Below, piece by piece: positions 24,140-36,688 of a DNA stretch of 64,000 nt. The stretch is from contig CP136068.1 of the NCBI GenBank assembly GCA_032622095.1, positions 136,097,989-136,161,988 of the forward strand, given 5' to 3'. This DNA comes from Siphonodentalium dalli. Lineage: Eukaryota > Mollusca > Scaphopoda > Gadilida > Siphonodentaliidae. Each line of letters begins with the position of its first letter. Position 1 is the stretch's first letter. The position numbers and the translations under genes are program-made. Below the pieces are notes generated by a model. That model did no database searches. It was not told the DNA's origin and worked only from the letters and a program-made list of their open reading frames with translations.

Positions 24140-25189
24140 TTATATACATTTAGCGAGAAAGCCACTTTTGTAAATATATTTAAATCGAAAAGTGTATCGT
24201 GACAAGATCAGCCCAAAATACCCAATAGCACCCTTGGCAAAAGTTAATAGGAACAATTTATCTTCATGTTGAAACCCGATGATGTATTAAGTCAATCCTG
24301 CGCGAGTCCAAATGCGCCCAAAACATTACGCGTTCGTCTTTCCAAACCTAATGACGTATCGATGGTGTTATTAGCTTGGAGTTATGAGGCGTTACGCATT
24401 CACCGAGAAATAACTGCAACTAGCCACGTGGGCGCCGACCAATCAGAATGCTGGATTTAGTGATGACAACACTTAGTGTGTAAATATAATGTCATATCAA
24501 ACATATACCAACGACGCAAACATACACACACACACCTCTATATACTATCTGACCACAGATGGAAAAAACAATATACGTCGAGACTCGGAGTAGTCTCTCC
24601 TACTGTTCTCTACCTTTGGCTGCCTTTGGAGACTTTTTTATAACCGAATTTTATTGTCACTGTGACCGACAGTAGATACTTGATATTATGACATATATAA
24701 ATGAAAAATACGATGGAGTGCCTTCGAGATCGAAAACTTAGCGTCTTTTGAGAATTGGCTCATATAGATTAATATAATGCCGGTGCCAAACCGTTGGTCT
24801 TGTTTCCGGAAATGGATTATTCCACATTCAGCCATAATGGCGATTGCTAGAAGACACAATGGTCTGCTAAAATACATTAATTGAATTCCCAGTCTCTACT
24901 GATGCTTGCTTATAACATGTACGCATAAGAATAATAATTGTTCTCGTCTGTAAATGTGAAAACACAATGAGTGCCACACAGAACTTAAAAGGACTATTAG
25001 TCTGTTATACTAATGGATAACAACATATGTACTAACAAATAGCAAGATAAGTACATTATGATTTGACAACAAAAATCTTGTTTCAAAACAGCCAATGTTA
25101 TACTATAATATCTATATGAAAGTATGCACATAATGGAAAAGAATGTTGGCGTCTGAATTTTCAATACATCAAACAATCGACTTAGTCAC
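24140..25189. other. No recognisable gene
   Basis: AT-rich DNA with short non-ATG frames. Nothing recognised. Confidence 0.5.
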
Positions 25190-25870
25190 TGCTTGGCAGT
25201 CTTCTAGACTTGGTAGTGGATAAACCGTACAAACACATAATCGGAAGTCGCTTTCGAGTAGGCGATAAAATTATATTTTTAGAACAAAATACTGCAGAAG
25301 GATCATAACAACACCACAAAAACCAGTTATCAGACCGGACAGACGGTTTCCACAAAGCTATGAAGATAAGTATATATTGTACATACACATTGGCCGATCG
25401 CAAGCGGGCTGTTTGAGCAAAGGACTCTTCAAAAGTCAATTTAAAACATATACATGTAGCATTTGTCGGAAATCCCGCTATAATTATTGCAACGGAAAGG
25501 CCGTTATGTGTGCAGCATATATTGACACTACCTTGGCCAGTGTGTATTCACAATCTGAAAATACAGACTATTTATTTGGACACCCCACTCGTCAATTATA
25601 TGTGCGCCTAGTTGTTTAAGTTGCTGATCACTAGTTGTCGCAAATCTGTACATCAAGGTGTGATGATGGGATTTGTGTGCAAAGACGAAACCATGAATTA
25701 GGTTTCCATATTAGACATGGTCCAACTCCCGATGGTCATTATTAACCTTCAATCACAAGACGAAGACACTGTTCCGTTCCACATCCGTTTTCCGATTTCT
25801 CGACAAAAGATGTTCTTTTTCAAGCACCTAACGTAACTATCTTTATCAATAGATAACGTGCTGAAATTAT
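25190..25870. repeat. Composite repeat: left arm of large inverted duplication plus R1 copy
   Basis: 25190-25625 is an inverted, diverged copy of about 27925-28345 (for example ACACATAATCGGAAGTCGCT against AGCGACTTCGGATTATGTGT). 25546-25870 is the R1 block also present at 2338..2643. Confidence 0.7.
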
Positions 25871-27419
25871 ATATGGTCCACTACATTCACCCGGAAGGAC
25901 CCATGCCCCATATGGCAGACCAACAAAGTTATATCACAATAGATTTATTGAATGCAAACAATTCGTAAAGCAGGTCACTCGAAGGATATATAGGTTTCTC
26001 ACCGAATGCGACAAGAAAACTTAGCCATATTTCAAAAAACTGAATGTATGAAAGACCGCTTAACAATTGAACAGTCAGTTTCTTGAAATGAGTTTTCTTA
26101 TCACATTCAGTGAAAAAAAAACATTCTACGAAGACATGAGTCGCGTAGGTGTTTGTGTCAAAAAATATGTGGCATTACCCCTTTCTTGGTCCACCACAAG
26201 GGAGGGATCCTTTCGAGTGAATGGAGTGGACCAGGTATGGGGGTGGTTCAAAAGTTAATAAATTCCAATATAGAGTACCATCTGGTCATGTTCAAGAATA
26301 TCCCATGCAGTAATAAGGCCGGTGACACATAACAAACACTGATCACCCAGTTTACCCATCAACGTACGATTTCGTTGAGGGTCAAAGTTGAAAGTTTTGA
26401 TTTTTGAAAAGGTCAAAGCGGAAGGTTAGAAAACTATTGGGATAAATAACTATCGCAATGTACTGCAGTTACCATGTTCTCAATAAGTTCAAAAATTTAA
26501 CACGATCGGACGAATAACACAGGCGAGATAGGGTATTATATGGGGGGGGGGGGGCTTACTTTTTTGAGGTGTTTACTACGTTTAACGATGCTATGCCATT
26601 AATTTGCTATTTTGTAAACGATATCTGTTTACAAAATTTGCTCGAATTTTTGTTGGGTAATGTAGAATTTCGAGTAAAAATGCCAGCAAATGTTTTGATT
26701 TAAACATATTTATTGTCATGTATAATGGATATATTAATACATAATTATTAGGGATTGGAGGACAAGTTCTGGAAACTTAGCTGGACCTCCGCTCCCTACG
26801 ACAAATATAAATTCAAACATAAGTAAACAGATTAATATTTATAAATAGGTTTGGTATGACGGGCATGATGTGTCAAATGTATATACTAGATCGAACCAGG
26901 TTAAGTATGATTTTCGTAAGAGAATCGAAAAACGATGACGGGTTTTTTTTTATACATATTAGGGAATATTTGGATGGGGCATGACTATAGGAGAGTTATT
27001 AAATAGAAATTAGGGTGTTTTCACGCTTGGGGAACAACTATATAGGGGAGGGGTCGATTGTGTTACGGTAATAGGCGGTGTGTGGGGACATGGCAATGGG
27101 TCAATCGTATTAGTGGCTAAACGGGAGGTCATTCGCAACAAGTCGCAAACCTGCCAGACAATTTGATAAATGTTAGAGCTGCTTCTATAATGATATTCTC
27201 TTTATGTGTCAGGGTAATATCTCCTTTGATAAGAGCTTCATATGATAATACACCAAATGATCTCATGGTTTGTACCAAATCCCTGCGATGATGCAAATAT
27301 TTGGGGAAAACAAATAAAATTTAAATTATATAAAAATCACCGGTGGGCCTGGACAAAATACGTCCATGTTTTGTCGTAAATGTGGGCATATATAAATAGT
27401 CCTGTATTCAGGGACTTGG
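25871..27419. other. No recognisable gene
   Basis: Spacer of the large inverted duplication. Poly-G tract at 26541-26553. Short frames only. Confidence 0.5.
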
Positions 27420-28345
27420 TTAATGGTAATGTGGGGCGCTATCTCCCCCACTGTTTTGGGTTTTCAATATGAATCTTGATCGATTTACCAATGGGCAGTG
27501 TGGGATGGTGGGGAATACTTATCTCCAATCGTTTGCCAGTGAGTCTCCAACCCAAGAGGTGCAACACGACGCTGGTACTTGTTGGACTTTTCGGGACTGG
27601 CCAGTCGAAATACATGTAGTGATACCCAAGTAGGCACTCGCAGTCGGCCCATTCGCCACATCACCGCAAATATAAGGCGATGGTGCACACTATACGACCT
27701 GTGGTTTTTGTTAGTAAATTCAAACTTATACATAGTTTCATCACAGAATATAAAATATATCCCCCACCCCAAATACAGTTTTGTTACTTGCAGAGTCGAA
27801 TACAAATACATTGTCTAATAGTTCAATGGCATGACATTTCGAAGACATCGTTATGTTTAAATGGGTCGAAAGGACCATATCATTACTGTACGATTCCTGT
27901 ACAACGTCGCAACTGGTGACTGTCGCCGTAAACAACTAGGCGCACAGAGACAGACGATTGGGGTGTCCACATAGATCGTATCTACTTTCAGATTGTGAAT
28001 ACACCCGGGCCAAGGTAATGTCAATATATGTTACAAACATAACGGCCTTTCTGTTGCAATATAGTGGGATTTCCGGTAGGTGCTCTATATGAAGTGATCA
28101 ACGGCCGTTGTTATCTATAAAAAAGAGTCCTTCGCTCAAATGGAGACCGCTTGCGATCGGCAAATGTGTATGTACAATAAATACTTACGTTTGTAGTTGC
28201 TGGGAGACCGTCTATCTGTTTTATGGTGTTGTTTTGATTCTTCTGCAGTGTTTTGTTCTAAAAAAAAGATTAATTCCTCGCCTATTCAGAAGCGACTTCG
28301 GATTATGTGTTGTTTGTATGGTTTATCCACTGTTTATGTCTCATA
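27420..28345. repeat. Composite repeat: R1 fragment and right arm of inverted duplication
   Basis: 27430-27650 matches 3265..3500 (CCAATGGGCAG, TTGTTGGACTTTTCG). 27925-28345 is the inverted partner of 25190-25625 (CTGCAGTGTTTTGTTC, AGGCGCACAGAG-type blocks). Confidence 0.65.
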
Positions 28346-28403
28346 ACTATTAGTATATTGACAGCTGTGGTAAGATCCACATGTTACGAACCAGTCGACT
28401 CAC

Positions 28404-28598
28404 CTGGGTACCTGTCGTTTACGTCATTGAAGATTTCGACAGATTCGGCGGAAACCATTTTGATGAGCTCTCCGTCCTGTGACTCACACTTTATTTTGGC
28501 CTCTGTTTGGTTCTTTTTAGGTGATTTGTATATCTGCCAAGCATGTTTCTTTTCTGTCAGATACAGGTACATGTAGAAGAACTCGTCTGGCTTGTAGA
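28404..28598 (-). CDS. C-type lectin, internal exon (N-terminal half of the domain)
   Basis: Minus-strand exon with a TCTTTTCAG acceptor (28599-28600 complement AG) and a CAG/GTGAGT donor (28398-28403). 195 nt. It reads KKHAWQIYKSPKKNQTEAK, then a single cysteine, DGELIKM, then ESVEIFNDVNDRYP. This fits the first half of a C-type lectin domain: the W..Y core, helix with A...C, then the G.L segment. It ends with one spare base, phase-compatible with the exon at 20001..20242, giving a putative 8.2-kb intron full of repeats. Upstream exons and signal peptide were not found. Confidence 0.65.
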
Positions 28599-29549
28599 CT
28601 GAAAAGACATTGGAGGGTCACCAAAATTTATAGATCACACTTGTTATCACCGATTGTCCCCAAACTTATGTATAGCACCTCACGTGATATATGGTATCTG
28701 AGGGTAGAGTTTAAAATATCCGAAATGGTGCTTTCCGCGGTTCAGGGATGCGTGCAGGGGGTGCGGCTCCAAAATATGTTCGCCGATTTTCCTATAAATT
28801 GGTTTATGTGTCTCCATTATACACCGATGCTCGCACCGATAGTTTGTGCAAGAGAATATCGATACGTTGAGTATAATCTCGAGGGTACTTTGGTACATGT
28901 ATTTACAATAAAGACCGCGGATGAAAGCTTAGCTGTCACAATAACAAGCAATTGTTCTACGTAATGATGGCTGCTCCCTCGTGCTTGAAAGTATTTCTTG
29001 GAAGTTCGATTATGTGTATGTTATGACAACTATAATATATAATCGATAGAGGGGCAACTCCAGTTCTGGTAACGCGAACACTTCTGTTTTCTGTAAACTC
29101 TCTGATGAAACATGCTATCGATATTGTGTTGCTGCGATATATACTGTGGTTTATTACAAATATTAGTTGAAACAGAACGGTCGATTGCCAAAGCTTCTAG
29201 CAATTATGTTGCATTTTAATTCAATTGAGTATTTGTCAATAAAAACAACCATTCTGATTGGCCGAGAGCGGCTGTCTTTAGTTTTCGATTCCCCGACATC
29301 GGCCGCTTCAACGTGCATCAAATCTGAATGTAGCACGGGAAAATTTCATCGGCGCAGAACGCAGTAGCGAAACGAGCCAACTCGTGCCATAGGAAATTGT
29401 TACGGAGCAGTGTTCCGAGTAATGCAATGAACAAACCCAACGATTTGTGCACGGTGACAACGGCAAAATGAAAGTCTCGATTCGTGTCATGAAAATGGCT
29501 AAATTATACTTTTTTGGTGTGCAAATTCCTTGCTAGATTGAATTACAAT
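28599..29549. other. No recognisable gene
   Basis: Expected to be 5' intronic or flanking sequence of the lectin gene on the minus strand. I could not place a signal-peptide exon. Confidence 0.4.
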
Positions 29550-29635
29550 GGAGATAAACGTACCCTGTTTCAAGGTACATTCTGGGATTCGAGCAGATTC
29601 GAGCATGTACAACTCAACAGGGTACGTTTATCTCC
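29550..29635. repeat. Short inverted repeat, 20-bp perfect arms
   Basis: GGAGATAAACGTACCCTGTT (29550-29569) pairs exactly with its complement at 29616-29635 around a 46-base loop. No target duplication was recognised. Confidence 0.8.
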
Positions 29636-29749
29636 TAAATGTCTATCTCAAACTGATGTACATCGGCGCACTTGTTACCATATATATACTTGATATGATA
29701 TCTTATCGTATGGCTGGTTTCTGTCTCTAAGTCTGTATGTTTGCTATAG

Positions 29750-30180
29750 AAATCAACAAATCAACCTGGGACCATCTATATAGCTCCAAGGGTGGGGTAT
29801 AATTTTCTATACGAGGAAGATAATGGTGCGAATTAAATATTTCAAAAGTGGCGTTGTCGGAGTCAGTATTTCAATGATTTGTTTGCTGAATTCCACCAAG
29901 CTTATACATAATCACGCACATATGTATATATATAGGGACTCCAATGGTGTTGTTTAGGCATATCCATGATACGAGGATTCTGATGACGTCGGGAAAAGTT
30001 GCCACAATGATACCATATGTGTCATGGATGAGGGTCAGGGGAAGTGCACAAAAACTTCTCTAACAATAAGGCAGATTTTACCAAATTTATAAAGTAATCT
30101 ATGTGTACTATGCATATATAATGTTGTTGTTTCAATTTTCCGAAGTGGCGCCGCCGGAGTCAAGGCTGGGTGCTATGGCA
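29750..30180. repeat. Copy of the degenerate repeat family of 34.7-35.8 kb
   Basis: Shares ACGAGGAAGATAATGGTG, TTCCACCAA..TTATACATAATCA and a GGCG(T/C)(T/C)G-GGAGTCA block with 34740-35000. Non-coding. Confidence 0.6.
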
Positions 30181-31378
30181 ACATATATTCGATTTATGGA
30201 TACACGGACTCATTATGAATGTGCATTGCTTCAAGTGTTCTTGCTTCAATAACGTGATCAAAATTATCATTTCTTATCGAAATGGCCATGTATCGATTGG
30301 AATGGCACACTGAGATGTCCCTCAACTCAGATCAAGCTCAAAATCGGTCCCGAGTTTTGCGCATGTCTGGGTTAGTTCCCGTATCAACTTCGACTAGCCC
30401 ATGCAGGCTCCGATGTATCCACGACATAACCAACTCGCGGCTATCATTAAAAGGAAGCCCTTTCATCAACAGTTGGAAAGCGTATCAGTCTGAATATGGG
30501 TTCGAATATTGACACATAACGTACAGTGTTAGAAAACATTCCGTCGCTTTAACGGGCTGAGACTGCGCAACATCTCTGCCAACATTTGACCGTTAAACAT
30601 ACGGCCAGGCCGTAACATGTACCATTGTATAAAACCGTTTAAGTAACTGGCAGACCGTACCCGGTAACTGTCAGACCGTTGTATTTTTACGGTTCAACAC
30701 CGTTTAATTAATATCAAGACCGTAACTATTAAAGGTCAGACCAGTGGTATTTTTCATGGGTCAACACCAATTTTTTGCTCTTAATTTGCTAATTTACAAT
30801 ATAATTAGCCAGGTTCCCATGGTGACAATATGATTTTCCGGTAGGCATTACGATTCATATGTTTTTGAATGGTCGAAACTAGTATTATTCGTAACTGAAA
30901 AATACATCTTAGTTCTTATGTTACGATCATAGTTTTGATGAAATGTAAATCCTCAATGCACAAAGTAACAGACAATGCTTATGAAACTTTGCAGTTTGCA
31001 GAGGATCAAGCTTGTTATCTGCCTCGTAGAATTTAATCCGGAAAAAGGCTTCGCACGTGTAATATGTTCGCCTTTCATTAACTACTGTATACATATGGCT
31101 GTAAATAAAAAACAATATATACTAGTATAGCTGGTAAGCCTACCCAATAAAACCCATCACTGTTCAGTTATGAGTAATACTAATTTCAACCATTCTAAAA
31201 CATGAATCGGCATGCCCTTTTAAGCTATAAAAAGAACAAAGCTTCACAGTTAAAACTAAAATTTATGTACATGTAAAAGTAAAATATCTTAATGGCATAC
31301 TATTGGTAACATGTAAGGCGTGAAATTGTCCAGTCACTTGTAAACACAGTTTTTGTGAATCCGTACATCATGACAATA
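30181..31378. other. No recognisable gene
   Basis: Contains local repetition of CCGTTTAA / GTCAGACCGT blocks at 30590-30780. Otherwise nothing recognised. Confidence 0.5.
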
Positions 31379-31861
31379 CAGTACCAGTCAGAGGAAGTGG
31401 TATTTTTAGGTGCACCTTTATTGCGATATTGAGCGTGCTTAATTTAGAAAAAGGCGTGATTATAGCACAATACCAAACATCTGTGGCGCATATTATTGCA
31501 ATATTGCGATACTAAGCGCACTAAATTTCACACAGACGCGATAGTGTTATATTTATATTAGATAAATACAGTGTACATATAGTGTACATATATCATTTGC
31601 AACTATAATTATATACATATCTAAAACATTATTTCTATTTATACAATAAACAATATAGAAGAAGCAATAATTTGATTTAAATGTCACAATTTTGTGCGCA
31701 AGATGTCGCAATATTAAGCGCAAAATATTGAGATATTAAGCGCAAAATATTGCAATAATATCACAAGCGACATGCTTATAAGAGTTTCCACTTGCAATAT
31801 TATTGCGATATTGAGCGCGAAAATAGCGCGCTTAATATACCACTTCTTTTGACTGGTACTG
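31379..31861. mobile_element. Tc1/mariner-type miniature element
   Basis: TA on both sides (31377-31378, 31862-31863) and inverted ends CAGTACCAGTC / GACTGGTACTG, extending to a GTGGTAT/ATACCAC block. The interior is rich in repeated TTGCGATATTGAGCGC-type motifs in both orientations. No transposase. Confidence 0.8.
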
Positions 31862-32428
31862 TATATCAATAACAGCTAGTTGGGATTGGAACCTTCAAGA
31901 CAACATCAGATCCCATAATAACTGTGCGCGATGACTTGGCGACAATGTTCTCCTGTAGTCGCACATTTTCCATGACATTTTAAAGCATGATGCATCAAAC
32001 TGTATACTGGTATCACGACACTGTCTTAGTATCAATATCAGTGAGTCAGCCAAAGATAATTTGATAAGAACATCCAACCAATAGTGTACTCCCGGTAAAT
32101 TGTCGTAATAACTTGACGATAACATGGCGAATGATGACAATGTCTCATATCCACACGTTTCAATGGAAATTTATGAACACGTGATGAATTTCTCCGTGTA
32201 ATTGTAAAGTTGGAATTGTAGATATGTGATCATCCGTCCCTGCGCGGCGTCAGTTCATTGTTTGGGGTGTTGTTGTTGACATTGAAGCTCTTGTGAATTA
32301 CACTGGTGCGTACAGTACATGTACATGTGTATCCTCTCTTTTAAATGTACATGCATGTGCTTTGAAACAATCAGACTCAGAACACTGTCAACTGGATTGT
32401 CAACATTCTAATAGTTGGTGTTATTATA
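31862..32428. other. No recognisable gene; repeat block near its right edge
   Basis: 32270-32410 resembles 33775-33890 in direct orientation (GACATTGAAGCT, TGTATCCTCTC). Otherwise nothing recognised. Confidence 0.45.
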
Positions 32429-33768
32429 GTCCAAGTCTTCTCGTACTAAAACTAGCTAAGATTTTGGGATGGAGATGCTAGTGTTTAGTCCGAGAACGCG
32501 CGCATAGCCTTCTTATGACACGAGTAAAGCGTTAATGACCCGCTCAAATAAAACCACAATTATATGAAATAAAATATCACAATTGCGACAATAAAAGATA
32601 TTTTCCGCAGAAGACATGCTATTTGATCTGAACCCCACATCAGTTGTGAATTGAAAGCGGTAATTTAATGCGAAAAGAGACATTTACCGCAATGTTTACA
32701 AATTTTTAAAAGTATGCGAACTCAGTTGACCTCGCGAACTGTGTTCGGCATTTTCCGTTGAAAATATTCCGTAGATTTTCGACTGACAACGCAAATTACG
32801 ATGAATTCTCCATTGTAATCGTAATTATGTGTGTCAATAAATAAAAAATAAATAGATTAATTAAACATTGAAGATATAAATGTAATACATTAAATAAATT
32901 ACGGGGAATTACAACCCTCTCAAAGTTTAAAACAGTGTAAATAATATGGTGCTACATTTCCCACATTTGGTGGACTTCAGCGAAATTAAGATATATACTA
33001 AGCGAACAGAGCAATATACTGCTCTTGTTAAGCACACAAAAAATCAAACAAAATTTATATAAATTTTTAACCTTAAGTTTGAAAAGTCCCACTAAAACGG
33101 AAGAACTATATTTCGAAACTGTGTGATTCGGTTCTCCGATTATTTTATCAACACAAAAGTCAAAATGCACATGGATGAAAATCACACGCATGGCAAGTCA
33201 GACACAAGAGTTCTAATTTTCTCCAATTTTGACAAGTTGCTTGCGAAAATTGTCAACAAAACTACCTTTCTGATCCTTCATTATGTCATTAAGTTTTTAG
33301 TGCGGGAATTGTTCTCAAAGCACATTGGAAACTGGACTTTGCGGCGATCGGTTTTCACCATTTTGTTCGGAAAACCCCGCGCTATATATAGAAACGGAAA
33401 CTAGAATACTCAGAACAAACACCGGACAATGCCGAAGTTCTTCGGAACCTGAGTTCGGCTTTCAGTTAAGTAAACAAACAGAAAAAACAACAATATTTGT
33501 GGGAAATAAACCGGAATATTCTATGTGTAATTTAACATTAAAGTTAGATTATTATACACCATTCTGACCATAAGATGTCACTCTTTCCGACGTATATAGC
33601 ATCATGTACTGCTTTGTTAGGTAAATCGAGTAAAATACACGACAGATTCCCGCCACAGATCCTGGGCGTAACTCGTGTCATAGAAATGCATGGGCCTGGA
33701 ACTCGGACTAAACACTAGCATCTCCATCCCAAAATCTTAGCTAGTTTTAGTACGAGAAGACTTGGACT
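32429..33768. repeat. Perfect 66-bp inverted repeats enclosing 1.2 kb
   Basis: 32429-32494 (starting GTCCAAGTCTTCTCGTAC) is the exact reverse complement of 33703-33768. The interior is AT-rich and non-coding. Possible foldback transposon or a fixed inversion; ends such as CTAGTGTTTAGTCCGAG look like terminal repeats. Confidence 0.75.
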
Positions 33769-34599
33769 AGTGTTATTATTGTCACTATTGGTTGACATCG
33801 AAGCTTGTGTTAATTGTACCTGTATCCTCTCCAGTCAGTAAATGTGCCAGTGTTTTGATACTAAGTCACAACACTGCAATTTCAACATCAGCACTGTGTC
33901 GAATGAAGTCAGACCCCGGGCGGCTGATCATGCCACGATTGACATGAATCTGGAAATTGTCAATGATTAAGCCGGTATTCGCATAATTTGAAACTTGTCC
34001 GATTATCAAAGGAACCGAAATCAGACCATCGTAACAACTATCCACAATCGAAAAGGTAACAGTTTCCCAAAAACAAGTTTGCTATCAACGATAAATCATA
34101 AAATGGCGAAGAAATGAGCTGATTGCTAATGCGGAAACTTAACCCCGGAATGAGAATTACGTACCGTACTCATGATAATTCGTACGGTAACCGCATAACA
34201 CAGAATGAATGCCGCATTAATAAATAATAATACATATTAAATATGTATGGAGTCATTGCCGTATATAATATGGTCGCCGATAAATATTGAATTTTGACGC
34301 CATGAATTTGAATCACGAAAATATTTAATTTAGATAATTTTCATGGCCACATAAAGTAATGGTATGGGACCGTCAAACTGATGAAACTGTATGGGACCGT
34401 CGATTATGACGGCCAGAAACCGTCGAACCGACAGTAATTTATAACAGTGTATCGACCATTATTTTTATCTTCCGCATTGAAAATAAGGAGTAATATATAA
34501 ATAAATAAAGAGTAATAAATAATACAAAAAATACGCAATTATTTGTCCAATTTGTATGTGTAGATTTGTTAATTGATAGAAATAGTTTTAAAGGTCTCC
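33769..34599. other. No recognisable gene
   Basis: After the direct block at 33775-33890 nothing is recognised; AT-rich. Confidence 0.45.
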
Positions 34600-35800
34600 T
34601 CGGGTGTAGAACCTAACTGGGTTCTAACTGGGGTTACTTTTTAGGAGGGCGGTAACATCATTTTTTTAAAGTGGCGGTGTCGAAGAAAACAGAGGTGTTT
34701 TTCCTCAGAGATCTCCACCAAACACATAGCTCCTATCTCCCATATCTATATTTGCGAACGTCTGTCTGTGTTCTATAGAACTTCACAGTGGACCATCCAG
34801 ATGGCAACAAATGGGTCTAACTGGGATAACTGTTTTACGAGGAAGATAATGGTGTGGGTTAACATTTTCCGAAGTGACGATGTTGGTGTCAGGAACAGAA
34901 ACAGGGGAGGGGCAGCACAATTTATAAAAGAAATTTGTCGCCGATTTCCACCAAACTTACACATAATCATCTCCATGATATGAGGAGTCTAAGGGTGTGG
35001 TCTAAACATGTCAAACTGGCGCTGTTCGAGGCATAGGTGCACGGATGGAAAGAGGGCACCAATATTGATAGCGATATTTTTTGGCGCAGATTTCCACCAA
35101 TTGATACATGTTCTTCTCCATGATATGAGGAATATAATCGTGTGGTTTATAAACGCCAAATTTTTGCCGTTTGTGTGAGAGATAAGGGACACTAAACGTG
35201 GTAATAATGATGTTCAGTCGCCAATATACAAAACCTTATTTATAATAATCTTCATGGTATAAGGAGTCTAAGTGCGTGGTTTAAACGTGCCAAAAGTGGG
35301 AGGAGAGGTGTACAAAAATTGATAAAAAATATTTTTAGCGTCGATTTACACCAAATTGATATATATTCTCCATGATACGAGGAATCTAATCGTATGCGTT
35401 GAAGACACTACATTTGGTGTCATTTTGGGTCAGCGATGTGGATGGTAGGGGGTTAATATTGATAAGAATGTTTTAGTCCAATGCTTCTACCAAAGTTATA
35501 TTCAGTCATATACATGATACATCCAATGGTGTGGCTTAAATAAACTAAAGTGGCCCTATTTGAATCAGTGATGTGACTGATGTGGAGGGAAGGGGCACAA
35601 AAAGTACATGAAAAAAATATATAATCATCTGTGGAATCTAATGGTTTGGGCTTAAATATGGCGTCGTAAGAGCCATAAATTGGGGGACAGCAGGGCAGCA
35701 GAATGCCAGATGAAACATTTTACCGCCAAGTATTACCAGAAATAGATATATACGTAGGCATCCCAACTGAGTCTAATGGTGTGGTTCAGAGCGGTGCCAG
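34600..35800. repeat. Degenerate tandem repeat array, about 170-200-bp unit
   Basis: Units share TTTCCACCAA, CTCCATGATATGAGGA(A/G)TCTAA, GTGTGGT(C/T)(T/A)AAA and AAAGTGGCG-like blocks. At least five are visible and all are diverged. No gene. Confidence 0.65.
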
Positions 35801-36199
35801 GGCAGCAACCTACGTCACAATTTGCTCTAATTTTCAAATTTTCTAAATTATCCAAAGATACCAGCAAACTATTTATTGGACTATAATGAAGCAAATGAGC
35901 TCTCCCTATACCCATTGTGGATAATTCAAAACCCCGACATCGAACAGATTCGTTTTAAGAAGTTTTTGGCGTTCAAATTCCACAACCTCGAAATGATGAC
36001 CGAATTAATTCACTTGAACAATAATATCTTCTCAACTGTCATATTTATACGGGAATCACGGCACCCATATCGAGTTAGCAAAGACATATACATATCGCAT
36101 TTTCCAATAGAGAATTTAGCATCTAGAATGTTTACTTTTTAAATGCAAATTTGATTTAGTGAGTCAACACAACGTGATCAGTGAGTACTCTGACATTTA
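35801..36199. other. No recognisable gene
   Basis: One open frame of about 88 codons (35876-36142) begins on TTG and matches nothing I know. Otherwise nothing. Confidence 0.4.
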
Positions 36200-36336
36200 T
36201 TAACCCTTTACCCAACAGAACGGCCCTGTGCCAATGCATTCTCTTATATATGCGAGTCGACCATAGGTCGCCTCGCATATATAAGAGAATGCATTGGCTT
36301 AACACATTAAAAATTATAAAATTGTTAAAGAATGTA
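36200..36336. mobile_element. Left part of a TTAA miniature element, split by the Polinton
   Basis: Begins TTAA-CCCTTTACCCAACAG (TTAA 36200-36203) and contains the first 69-bp palindrome. It is interrupted at 36336 inside AAAGAATGTA. The right part continues at 53474..53736. Compare the intact copy at 14692..15081. Confidence 0.9.
36331..36336. repeat. Left target-site duplication of the Polinton
   Basis: AATGTA, repeated at 53468-53473. The uninterrupted element at 14.8 kb has one AATGTA at this position. Six bases is the known Polinton duplication length. Confidence 0.9.
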
Positions 36337-36688
36337 AGTAGTAATGGGGGGCACTATGGCCCAGTACCCCCCAGTGGGGGGCACTATAGCCCAGTACCCC
36401 CCAGTGGGGGCACTATGGCCCAGTACCCCCCAGTGGGGGGCACTATAGCCCAGTACCCATCAGTGGGGGGCACTATAGCCCACTACTGGGCTATAGTGCC
36501 CCCACTGATGGGTACTGGGCTATAGTGCCCCCCACTGATGGGTACTGGGCTATAGTGCCCCCCACTGATGGGTACTGGGCTATAGTGCCCCCCACTGATG
36601 GGTACTGGGCCATAGTTCCCCCCTGAGGATAGATATTCCTGTCATTGATGTGATATTTCTGATCGGAAAAAATGAAAATGGACTTAGA
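36337..36688. repeat. Left terminal inverted repeat (352 bp), itself a foldback minisatellite
   Basis: Matches 53114..53467 in reverse complement, from AGTAGTAAT to GGACTTAGA. It consists of 30-bp units (GGGGGGCACTATAGCCCAGT plus ten bases), about four and a half in one orientation then the same number inverted, with the switch near 36483. It ends in about 70 bp of unique sequence. Several units read CCCCCC where others read CCCATC. Confidence 0.9.

Noticed and set aside
36346-36620. Regular 30-bp units resembling a CRISPR array
   Set aside because: No unique spacers, orientation switches in the middle, and the array is the terminal repeat of a eukaryotic transposon.
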